From contig NGUZ01000004.1 in assembly GCA_002154655.1 (NCBI GenBank), forward strand, positions 54,146 through 118,145: 64,000 nt of DNA, given 5' to 3'. Each line of letters starts with the position of its first letter. Position 1 is the stretch's first letter. The position numbers and the translations under genes were made by a program. Positions 17,601-25,736 of this stretch are shown here, piece by piece. The notes beneath the pieces were generated by a model. The model saw nothing but the letters and a program-made list of their open reading frames with translations, was not told the origin of the DNA and made no database searches. Origin of the DNA: Corynebacterium kefirresidentii (GTDB taxonomy: Bacteria > Actinomycetota > Actinomycetes > Mycobacteriales > Mycobacteriaceae).

Positions 17601-18535
17601 GCTACGAACTCGGCGGCGGCTGGATGCGCACCGGCGAAACCAAGGTAGGCAAGCGCTCCTTCGTGGGTAACTCCGGCATCACCGCACCCGGCCGCAAGCT
17701 ATCGAAGAACTCGCTCGTTGCCGTGCTTTCTTCTACTCCGAAGAAAACCAAGGCCGGCGCCAACTGGTGGGGTGCACCGCCAGAGCGCATGCGCCGCGTG
17801 ACCGTGGAGGTGGACTCCCCCGCCAACTCGGGTGAGGCGCTGACCTATAACCCGGGCTTTGCCGTCAAGGCCGCCCGCGGTGTGGTGGAGACCATGCGCC
17901 TTTTGGCACCGATGTTTTCTGCCATGCTGCTTGCCGCGACGCTTGGCGTGTACTACTCGCTTCTCGACGCCCTCGGTTTCCCCCTCACCTGGCTCCTCTC
18001 CGGCCTCATCCTCATGGGCATGGGTGCCGTGGCCATGGCCGTCACCGTCGCCGTGAAGTGGATCTGCGTGGGCAAGCACCGCGCGGCCGACCACCCACTG
18101 TGGTCCGCTTTTGTCTGGCTCAACGAGCTGCAGGACACCTTCGTAGAGGTCGTCGCCGCGCCGTGGTTCTTCCAGCACACCTATGGCTCCGGCGAGATCA
18201 ACTTGGGCCTGCGCGCCCTCGGCGTGGAGATCGGACGCGGCGCATGGATCGATTCCTATTGGTTCCCGGAAACGGACCTCATCCGCATCGGTGAGGCCGC
18301 CACCGTTGGCCCTGGCACCGTGGTGCAAACCCACCTTTTCCAGGACCGCGTGATGAGCCTAGATACCGTCACCATCCAAGACGGCTCCACGCTGGCCGCC
18401 CACTCGGTGGCTTTGCCGGCCTCGCTCATTGGCACCGCCTCCACCGTGGGGCCCGGCTCGCTGGTTATGCGCGGTGACCGCGTGCCCACCAACGCCGTGT
18501 GGCAGGGCAACCCCATCGAGCCATGGCGGCGGTAG
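14633..18535 (+). CDS. Pls/PosA-type membrane-bound non-ribosomal peptide synthetase
   Basis: A 1300-residue one-module synthetase resembling epsilon-poly-lysine synthetase. Adenylation core motifs are in order: IIFTSGSTGKPKG (about residue 156), NTYGPTEAT, YRTGD, GRVDDQVKIGGRRIELGE and TSGKVDKKALP (about 486). A thiolation domain follows with DFFSLGGTSLAA (Ser near 539). From about residue 600 there are hydrophobic helix pairs alternating with three tandem soluble domains that carry left-handed-helix acyltransferase-like stretches (VGARSTLLPGTVVGKYAHVEAGSTV and similar). In Pls these tandem domains polymerise an amino acid through side-chain amide bonds, and there is no separate condensation or thioesterase domain. 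It follows the MarR gene with no gap. The substrate is not readable by eye; a cationic amino acid is a guess from the family. Confidence 0.85.
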   Translation: MAGPESLVPQQYLLGSAAPRPRTLWDIITTTAEMNPDAAALDDGEIITYSELIHEVEAWAAELHANGVRRGDRIGIRMTSGKRELYLAILATLATGAAYVPVDADDPDERAEMVFGEADIDGVFTDEGFRFLRDSARPNSPAEEPAAPRPEDTAWIIFTSGSTGKPKGVAVSHRSAAAFVDAEASLFLVNHPHGPLGPEDRVLAGLSVAFDASCEEMWLAWGHGGCLVPAPRSLVRSGMDLGPWLIRRDITVVSTVPTLAGLWPAEALDNIRLLIVGGEACSQELVDRLATEDREMWNTYGPTEATVVACAQQMLPGRPVSIGLPLNGWDLVVVDKQGMPVEVGGVGELVIGGVGLASYLDPAKDAEKYAPLESMGWQRAYRTGDHVRLEEDGLYFVGRVDDQVKIGGRRIELGEVEANVAALDNVYNSAVAVQKTPGGESVLVGYVSLEDESKGFDHEAAHARLADTMPAALVPRICVMEELPVRTSGKVDKKALPWPLPGVGVESTTLTETEKWLAELWVETLGVSVEDENADFFSLGGTSLAAATLVGHIRERYPTVAVRDLYDHPRLGSLAELIGGAEPRPAAADVPMREVTKVGFGTRLAQTLIQIPVMTLAASSWLAWLMLGSTVAASLGFEWAAAYPWWLVIAMLIVFVTPVGRIPLGGYGARLITAGIKPGDYPRGGSTHLRIWAAERWANAAGASSLAGATRVNNYARALGVKVKRGVDLHSLPPVTGLLTLGKHAAIEPEVDLSGYWLDGDILHVGAIDVKEGARVGARSTLLPGTVVGKYAHVEAGSTVTGRKKIKDGQRWSGSPAQKVGRSKHRFPSHTPKRRPWWVAIYDATSVLLAIQPVVALAVGAALVLTLVQSTGGDSFVGAIFFAPVGALTAFATYMLQTWLGVRILSLGISPGVAPVRSVKGWRLWAIERLMDEARTKLFPLYASQLTPAWLRALGAEIGANVEISTAVMIPKLTEVKEGAFLADDTMIGGYELGGGWMRTGETKVGKRSFVGNSGITAPGRKLSKNSLVAVLSSTPKKTKAGANWWGAPPERMRRVTVEVDSPANSGEALTYNPGFAVKAARGVVETMRLLAPMFSAMLLAATLGVYYSLLDALGFPLTWLLSGLILMGMGAVAMAVTVAVKWICVGKHRAADHPLWSAFVWLNELQDTFVEVVAAPWFFQHTYGSGEINLGLRALGVEIGRGAWIDSYWFPETDLIRIGEAATVGPGTVVQTHLFQDRVMSLDTVTIQDGSTLAAHSVALPASLIGTASTVGPGSLVMRGDRVPTNAVWQGNPIEPWRR

Positions 18536-18562
18536 GGCTACAGGAGCCACCTTCTCCTATGT

Positions 18563-18592
18563 CGCGGTAGGCCGCACCTGCTGCCTACCGCG
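18563..18592. terminator. Bidirectional hairpin between synthetase and phosphoesterase
   Basis: Arms CGCGGTAGGC and GCCTACCGCG form a ten-base stem between two convergent genes; the far arm includes the stop codon of the leftward gene. An AAAATCTTG tail follows on the plus strand. It probably ends both transcripts. Confidence 0.6.
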
Positions 18593-20243
18593 CAAAATCT
18601 TGATATTTAATCATGTCGCCGGACTTGAAGTCCCAGGCCTCCACTCGGACGCGGTCAGCATAAACCTTGACCCGCAGACCAGTGGAGGCCTCTTCCTTTT
18701 CCTTAATAATCTTTTCGTCGTTATCGCCATCCGGCAGGTACTCGTTGAGAATGGCGCCGGTGTTGACCACAGGGAAGCCGGTGCGCCCAGCCTCGCCGGT
18801 ACCGTCGTAGCGGCGAGTTCCCCACCAGTTATTCTGACGCAACGAAGAGTGGCTATGGCTGCTAAACCACACGATGTTGTTGTACTTACTGACCACATTG
18901 GATAGCGCCTCGAGGTCCTCAAAGTCATTCTGGTACCACGCCGAATGGGACATCGATACCGTCTGCGGCAGCAACGGATGGCTAAAGACCAGCGCCGGCG
19001 TGCCCTTAGCATCCCAATAAGCCAGGCGCTCATCTAGCCAGTCGAGCTGCTCCTTGCTGATGCGCTGGAACGGCTCCTTGCCGTGGCGCAGGATATCGGA
19101 ATAGAACTCGGTATTCACGGAAATCAGTGGCACCCCATCCACTACCTCTTCCTTCCACGGCTTGTCCTGGCCTGAGTACTTCAGGAAGCGATCCAGGTAG
19201 GTCTTAGAGCCTTCCTTGCCATACATTTCGTGGTTGCCGATGGTCCACAATTCCTTGCCCGAATCGTGCGGCACCTCGCTGTGCGCGGCCAAGAAATCAT
19301 CCCACTGCTGCTGCGATCCGTCATCCACTAGATCGCCATTGAGCACAAGCGCCCCTGCCTTATCCTCCATGCCGTTGAGCTGGCGCACCGCGTCTTTGTA
19401 GTCTTGGGGGTCGCCCTGGACGTCGGAGAGCACGTCTACTGTGGCCTGCGGCGAGCCTTTAAGCTCGCCCAGCGGCTTGACGACGCCCACATTATCCACC
19501 GCCCACCACCAGTCATCATTGCCGTTGTTGTAGCGGAAGTTGACCTGCATCTTCCTTGCGCCAGCCGGCACATCGATGCCGATGGACTCGTGCTTGGAAA
19601 AGACATCCTTATCAAAAGCGGCGATCTCCTGTGCCTTGCCGCCATCGAAAGAAACCTCGACGGTAGCGGTTTGTCCCGCTTTTCCTTGGCGGTAATGATG
19701 ATCGAATTCCACATTTACCCGGTCCTGCCCCGCCACCGGGATAGCCGGGCTGGTCAGCTCGGCGGTCATGGAATCGCCCTCAGCCAGGCGCTGTTGTTTA
19801 TTGTCAATGATGGCGAAGGTGTCATGGGCCTGGGTGAAGTAGTGGCGCATATCGGTTCCGGCAGCCCAAGTCCAGTGGCGCATATCGCCAAAGGTCCAGC
19901 CCTTCCAGCGGGCCTCGCCCGAATCTACGCCTTGTACGCTCGAGCTCCACCCTTCCGGTGCTTGGTGCGTGAACCACGCTGGGGTGTCTACCTCATCGAA
20001 GCTTTCCTGCCACAGCACCCGAGAGTCGGTGGTTTTCTCCGGCTGCGCATCGTCTCCTGTGGAGGAGCCGTGGGAGGAGCCATGGGAGGAATCCGGTGAA
20101 GAACTCAGCGAAGAGCCGAATGACGACCCCAATGAAGAACCAAAGGACGAACCCGGAAGCGAGGACTGGGCCGCAGCTCCGGGCGCGCCTACTATTGCGG
20201 TAAGCGCCAGGGCAGAAGAGAAAGCACAGAGTTTATTTTTCAT
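18585..20243 (-). CDS. Exported metallophosphoesterase
   Basis: Secreted 552-residue protein. A signal peptide (MKNKLCAFSSALALTAIVGAPGAAA) is followed by a Ser-rich low-complexity linker with repeated GSS units (residues about 26-65), a jelly-roll-like region (WQESFDEVDTPAWF to about residue 250) and a calcineurin-type phosphoesterase domain. Metal motifs visible are SDVQGD, LNGDLVDDG, GNHEMYG, FSHP and SSHSHSS. The first motif has Gln where D-x-H is usual. It should act on phosphate esters outside the cytoplasm, but the substrate is unknown. It is monocistronic, with hairpins on both sides. Confidence 0.85.
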   Translation of the reverse strand: MKNKLCAFSSALALTAIVGAPGAAAQSSLPGSSFGSSLGSSFGSSLSSSPDSSHGSSHGSSTGDDAQPEKTTDSRVLWQESFDEVDTPAWFTHQAPEGWSSSVQGVDSGEARWKGWTFGDMRHWTWAAGTDMRHYFTQAHDTFAIIDNKQQRLAEGDSMTAELTSPAIPVAGQDRVNVEFDHHYRQGKAGQTATVEVSFDGGKAQEIAAFDKDVFSKHESIGIDVPAGARKMQVNFRYNNGNDDWWWAVDNVGVVKPLGELKGSPQATVDVLSDVQGDPQDYKDAVRQLNGMEDKAGALVLNGDLVDDGSQQQWDDFLAAHSEVPHDSGKELWTIGNHEMYGKEGSKTYLDRFLKYSGQDKPWKEEVVDGVPLISVNTEFYSDILRHGKEPFQRISKEQLDWLDERLAYWDAKGTPALVFSHPLLPQTVSMSHSAWYQNDFEDLEALSNVVSKYNNIVWFSSHSHSSLRQNNWWGTRRYDGTGEAGRTGFPVVNTGAILNEYLPDGDNDEKIIKEKEEASTGLRVKVYADRVRVEAWDFKSGDMIKYQDFAR

Positions 20244-20292
20244 AACTCAATTTCTATCTGAGCTGGGCAACGCGGCGGTTACATATACGTAA

Positions 20293-20325
20293 ACTCTTGG
20301 CAAGCACTCCATGCCTGCCAAGAGT
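20293..20325 (-). terminator. Stem-loop between phosphoesterase and lipase-like gene
   Basis: ACTCTTGGCA and TGCCAAGAGT form a ten-base perfect stem around a 13-base loop in the 105-base gap upstream of the phosphoesterase and downstream of the hydrolase. It most likely ends the leftward hydrolase transcript. Confidence 0.6.
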
Positions 20326-20348
20326 CCTAGTCTTATGTCCTTTGCCTT

Positions 20349-21497
20349 CTAGGCGTGACGGTCCAGCCAATCCACGACGGTATCGAGGGCTTGGTCGGCT
20401 GCCGGCTCATTAAAGACCTCATGCTTTTGGCCCTCCCAGGTCACGTATTCCACATCCTCGGAGGAAATGGAGTTGTACCAATCCTGGGAGAAGTACGGCG
20501 GAACGATGCCGTCCTTGGTGCCATGCATGATAAGAGTAGGTGCGGTGAAGAGATCCGCATTAACAGCGTCATAATTCGCGATTGCCGCCAGCTGCAGGGC
20601 GGTACCGGCACTGGTCTTCTGCGCGATAAGCGGACTCGAGGCATATTCGTCCTTCACCGCCTGGTTAGTGGAAGTACCATCTGTAAACGGATTAGACATC
20701 GTGATGCCCTTGCTCCACTCCGGCGATTGTGCACCGATTTCAGTGCGGTGCGGGATCAGGTTCTGCGCATAGTGCGCGTTAAAGCTGGTGAGCTGGGCCA
20801 GCGGCAGGCGCTCAAAGATAGTGGGATCCAGCTTCTTCTGGGTCTCAGAAATATCATCCGGCGTGATGTTCTTTCCCGCAACATTCTTGCCCGAAAGGTT
20901 CAGCGGCGCGCCACCACCATTGGTGATGATGCCATCTACCTTGCCCGGGTTGCGGATGCCATAGGCCTCTACGGTCAGCGAGCCCATCGAGTGGCCAAGC
21001 AGAAAAGTCTTAGCGCCCTGATTTTCTTTCTTCGCCATGTCCACCACATGGTCGAAATCATCCAAGATGTACTGGAAATTATCGATGTGCCCCAGTGGCA
21101 CGCTGCCGCCAGCGGACTTGCCGTGCCCGCGGTGGTCTACGCGGTAGACGTTGTAGCCCGCATCCAGCAGCCGCTTAGCGACGTAATCGTAACGCCCCGA
21201 ATGCTCGGACACACCATGTGCCAGAACCACCGCTCCCCGCGGGTTGGCCACCTTTTGTGTGCGGTAGTAAATCTTGACGCCGTGGCCGTGCGCGCTGTCG
21301 AAATAGCCATCCTCATCAGATACCTGCTTCTCCGAGACGGTCGGGCGTCCCAACACATCTGGCTTTTGGTCCGCCGCTGGCGCAGGCGCTGGGACCTCCT
21401 GGGCGATTGCCCCTGCCGCAAGCGTGCCAGATACCGTCACTGGTGCCGCCACTACTGCCGCTGCCGTTAGGCAAGCGGTGAGGTGCTTCTTCATCAT
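20349..21497 (-). CDS. Exported alpha/beta hydrolase, monoacylglycerol lipase-like
   Basis: Secreted serine hydrolase of about 382 residues. I start at the ATG pair at 21497/21494, preceded by AAGGAG six bases upstream, giving a signal peptide MKKHLTACLTAAAVVAAP. The fold matches lysophospholipase/monoacylglycerol lipase: VLAHGVSEHSGRYD, YRVDHRGHGKSAG, the nucleophile elbow LGHSMGS, the acid in HGTKDGIVPP and the His in GQKHEVFNE. In lipid-requiring corynebacteria such enzymes release fatty acids from host lipids; that role is inferred. It lies between ppk2 and the phosphoesterase with hairpins on both sides. Confidence 0.87.
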   Translation of the reverse strand: MMKKHLTACLTAAAVVAAPVTVSGTLAAGAIAQEVPAPAPAADQKPDVLGRPTVSEKQVSDEDGYFDSAHGHGVKIYYRTQKVANPRGAVVLAHGVSEHSGRYDYVAKRLLDAGYNVYRVDHRGHGKSAGGSVPLGHIDNFQYILDDFDHVVDMAKKENQGAKTFLLGHSMGSLTVEAYGIRNPGKVDGIITNGGGAPLNLSGKNVAGKNITPDDISETQKKLDPTIFERLPLAQLTSFNAHYAQNLIPHRTEIGAQSPEWSKGITMSNPFTDGTSTNQAVKDEYASSPLIAQKTSAGTALQLAAIANYDAVNADLFTAPTLIMHGTKDGIVPPYFSQDWYNSISSEDVEYVTWEGQKHEVFNEPAADQALDTVVDWLDRHA

Positions 21498-21717
21498 CAC
21501 TGTCTCCTTGAGGTGTCGTAGCTCATATCGGTTCGCCAGATGAGATTGAGATAACAGTGATGCTAAATATTCCGAGACGGAGACCACAAATAGTTTTCGA
21601 CAATGTTACCTACGGTTCCGTAACATAACCGCACGGAAATAGCCCTTTAAAATGCCCAGATTTCCGCGAAACTATTCCTCCCTATTTACCCCCCTTTTGG
21701 TACCTCTAAAACAAAAA

Positions 21718-21748
21718 GCGGGAAACCCGGACTTACCGAGTTTCCCGC
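21718..21748 (-). terminator. Rho-independent terminator of ppk2
   Basis: GCGGGAAACCCGG and CCGAGTTTCCCGC form a 13-pair stem (one wobble) with an ACTTA loop. On the minus strand it is followed by TTTTTGTTTT, a clear U tract, 26 bases after the ppk2 stop. Confidence 0.85.
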
Positions 21749-21774
21749 CTAATGTGCGGCTAATTTAGCTCAAC

Positions 21775-22674
21775 CTAGTCACCAATCTGGTCGCGACCAC
21801 GCTTAACGATGTTCTCGTCGACCTCGCCCACCAGCTCATGATCCTTATTGGTGTACTCAAACTTGGACAGCACGTAGCGCATGGCGTTGATACGGGCACG
21901 CTTCTTGTCATTGGACTTAATGGTGATCCACGGCGATTCTTCCGTATCCGTGTAGCGGAACTGCTCCTCTTTCGCACGGGTATAGTCATCCCACTTATCC
22001 AGCGAAGCCAAGTCCATGGGCGAAAGCTTCCACTGGCGCACCGGGTCAATCTGGCGAATGGCGAAGCGGGTGCGCTGCTCCTTACGCGTAACCGAGAACC
22101 ACAGCTTAGTCAGGGAGATACCCGAGCCGAGGATCATATTCTCCAGCATCGGAACCTCACGAAGGAACTCCGCATGCTGGCTTTCGGTACAAAAGCCCAT
22201 AACGCGCTCCACACCAGAGCGGTTGTACCAAGAGCGGTCAAAGAAGACAATCTCGCCACCAGCCGGGAAATGCTCAATATAGCGCTGGAAATACCACGAG
22301 GTAGATTCACGCGGCGACGGCTTTTCCAAGGCCACAGTACGGGCACCACGCGGGTTCAGGTGCTCATTAAAGCGCTTGATAGTACCGCCCTTGCCGGCCG
22401 CGTCGCGACCTTCAAAGATGATGATGTGGCGCTGGCCAGTCTCTTTAGTCCAGTTCTGCCACTTCAGCAGTTCAATCTGTAGCGCACGCTTCACAGACTC
22501 GTACTCATCGCGAGTCATGCGCTCATCGTAGGGGTAATTTTCCCGCCAAGTCTGAACCGGGGAACCGTCCGGCATGATCAGCGAAGGATCATCCTCGTCG
22601 GTTCCATCGACGACGTAGCCGTCAGTTTTTGCCAGGTCGATCTCGGGAAGGTCGTCGTCTTTAATATCAGTCAT
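21775..22674 (-). CDS. ppk2: Polyphosphate kinase 2
   Basis: PPK2 moves phosphate between polyphosphate and nucleoside di- or triphosphates. The 299-residue protein has a Walker A IIFEGRDAAGKGGTIKRF, the lid/Walker B region IVFFDRSWYNRSGVERVMGF, and the core LTKLWFSVTRKEQRTRF, all typical of single-domain PPK2. It sits next to porA/porH, as one of the two C. glutamicum PPK2 genes does. The acidic N-terminal extension (about 40 residues) is usual for the actinobacterial group. Confidence 0.94.
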   Translation of the reverse strand: MTDIKDDDLPEIDLAKTDGYVVDGTDEDDPSLIMPDGSPVQTWRENYPYDERMTRDEYESVKRALQIELLKWQNWTKETGQRHIIIFEGRDAAGKGGTIKRFNEHLNPRGARTVALEKPSPRESTSWYFQRYIEHFPAGGEIVFFDRSWYNRSGVERVMGFCTESQHAEFLREVPMLENMILGSGISLTKLWFSVTRKEQRTRFAIRQIDPVRQWKLSPMDLASLDKWDDYTRAKEEQFRYTDTEESPWITIKSNDKKRARINAMRYVLSKFEYTNKDHELVGEVDENIVKRGRDQIGD

Positions 22675-22756
22675 GCATTCAGTGTAACCCGAATATAGAC
22701 AGCAGGCGCGCCAAATGTTCGCAGTTACCCCTTCCCCAAGCAGCCAACAAAACTAG

Positions 22757-22787
22757 AAGAAGGCCTACCGAAACGGTAGGCCTTCTT
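22757..22787 (-). terminator. Terminator of the porH-porA transcript
   Basis: AAGAAGGCCTACCG and CGGTAGGCCTTCTT form a perfect 14-base stem with a three-base loop. The minus strand then reads CTAGTTTTG. It lies 40 bases past the porA stop and upstream of the ppk2 start. Confidence 0.85.
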
Positions 22788-22826
22788 GCTTCAGTGAGCT
22801 TTAAAGCTCAGAGCTGAAGTATGTTC

Positions 22827-22961
22827 TTATGCGAACATACCGATCAGCTGGGAAGCACCCTTAGCAACCTCGGTCAGCGGCTCAATGAGGGTGTAAGCAG
22901 CGTTGAACAGGCCACCGAAGATGTCGAAAGCAAAGTTCAGGGTAGAGGAAAGGTTCTCCAT
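22827..22961 (-). CDS. porA: Small mycomembrane channel protein PorA-like
   Basis: A 44-residue peptide, MENLSSTLNFAFDIFGGLFN..., too small for routine gene calling. It has AAGGAG eight bases before the ATG and no signal peptide. Corynebacterial PorA is about 45 residues, starts MEN, and forms the cell-wall channel together with PorH; here the gene sits directly after a PorH-like gene near groEL and ppk2, the known location. The sequence is an amphipathic/hydrophobic helix with one Pro. Family PorA is O-mycoloylated on a Ser; Ser5, Ser6 and Ser37 are the candidates here. Assignment rests on size, start and context more than on residue identity. Confidence 0.8.
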   Translation of the reverse strand: MENLSSTLNFAFDIFGGLFNAAYTLIEPLTEVAKGASQLIGMFA

Positions 22962-22996
22962 TTTAGTGTCTCCTTAGAAAATTAGAGCTGGTTGAA

Positions 22997-23170
22997 TTAG
23001 TTGGAGCTGAGAGCCGGAAGAGCTGCGTCAGCTACCTCGAGGGAGGTCTTGAAAGAGTCGAAAGCATTAGCAATGCCAACCCAGTTGGACAGACCCTCGA
23101 CAACCTTGTGCCAGCCTTCCCAGGTGTTAACGAAGTTGTCCAGGTGCATCTGGATGGTGGAGAGATCCAT
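22997..23170 (-). CDS. porH: Small mycomembrane channel protein PorH-like
   Basis: A 57-residue peptide beginning MDLSTIQMHLDNF and ending in ALSSN, with AGGAG seven bases before the ATG. C. glutamicum PorH has the same length, the same MDLS start and an acylated Ser at position 56; Ser55/Ser56 occupy that place here. It lies 35 bases upstream of porA in the same transcript, as expected for the two subunits of the PorA/PorH hetero-oligomeric channel. No signal peptide is present, as in the family. Confidence 0.85.
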   Translation of the reverse strand: MDLSTIQMHLDNFVNTWEGWHKVVEGLSNWVGIANAFDSFKTSLEVADAALPALSSN

Positions 23171-23744
23171 ATTTGAACTCCTAAAATAGATCCGAAGCTA
23201 TTTGCCGCGGAGGGGTTTGCAGTTTGCAGACACCCTCAGTGGGCGTCACAAGAAATATTTTGGCACAAGTTCAATCTAAAGCAAGTCAAGTTTGCATAGG
23301 TGTCTTCATATCTTGGCAATTTGATAAGAAAAGAGCTATATCTTATAGGGGGTATTGGAATATTTTTACCTCACGACACAATCGCTCTGAACTGCGATTT
23401 TCTTTTGCCATATAGTTGATTGCGTTAAATAAAATTTAACACTGTAACGCTTCGAGGTGTAACGAACGATAGCTATGCCCGTAAACTAGCCCTCCCAAGC
23501 GAGAAAATTTTTCTAATCCAGTCCGTTAAAATTACCCCTATACGGGGTCAGTGGGGTGCATGGTTCGCGTGTTAAGTCCCGTGGCGCTGAATTGTAAGCC
23601 TGCTTGGCCAATGAATGGGGCATTGTGAGTTGAACATGCGCACCGATTAGAAAGCTACAGTGACAAGCAGATTCAGCGATTGGCCCGAAAAATCGCGGTG
23701 CGCTTATATCGTATCTGCGCAGCAAACTGGTGCAGACACGCCGA
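23171..23744. other. AT-rich upstream region of porH-porA
   Basis: About 570 bases with no credible gene. From roughly 23230 to 23470 the sequence is strikingly AT-rich (runs such as TTTGATAAGAAAAG and AATAAAATTTAAC) compared with the rest of the window. It must hold the strong promoter expected for an abundant porin pair, and the low GC may reflect curvature or silencing-protein binding. Short open frames here have no ribosome site. Confidence 0.5.
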
Positions 23745-23838
23745 AGCGCCCCGTCTCATGCGCTCTAAAGCACAGAAGCGGGGCGCTCAAAAGGTGCTAG
23801 GAGGGCCGCTAAGGGCCTTGTCTAAGCCCGTCTCCTAG
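23745..23838 (-). terminator. Tandem stem-loops after groEL
   Basis: The first hairpin pairs AGCGCCCCG (23745-23753) with CGGGGCGCT (23779-23787). The second pairs CTAGGAG (23797-23803) with CTCCTAG (23832-23838), with an inner GGGC/GCCC stem. Both lie between the groEL stop (23857) and the porin upstream region, so they likely end the leftward groEL mRNA. A strong U tract is absent. Confidence 0.6.
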
Positions 23839-23856
23839 ACCTATCTGGGATTGGAC

Positions 23857-25596
<1,740 letters not shown>

Positions 25597-25620
25597 TCAA
25601 CCACAACGATGTAGATTTAT

Positions 25621-25647
25621 CTAGCACTCATACTGTGCGAGTGCTAA
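25621..25647. promoter_or_regulatory. CIRCE heat-shock operator
   Basis: CTAGCACTC-N9-GAGTGCTAA matches the CIRCE consensus TTAGCACTC-N9-GAGTGCTAA with one substitution in the first base. It lies about 120 bases upstream of the groEL start. HrcA binds CIRCE in Gram-positive bacteria, so this groEL should be derepressed on heat shock. Confidence 0.95.
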
Positions 25648-25686
25648 CGACCATTCTGGCACTCTCCCATCGCGACTGCAAGAAAA

Positions 25687-25714
25687 AATGGCGCCCCCAT
25701 GCAGGGACGCCATT
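25687..25714. terminator. Terminator of the OPT transporter gene
   Basis: AATGGCG and CGCCATT arms with an inner CCC/GGG pairing form a stem just past the OPT stop (25737). The minus strand then reads TTTTTTCTTG, a U tract. Confidence 0.75.
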
Positions 25715-25736
25715 ATATTAAGGAATGGATCAGAAA

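Noticed and set aside
20040-20150. Direct repeats near the phosphoesterase N-terminus
   Set aside because: Coding repeats of the GSS linker; no sign of a mobile element.
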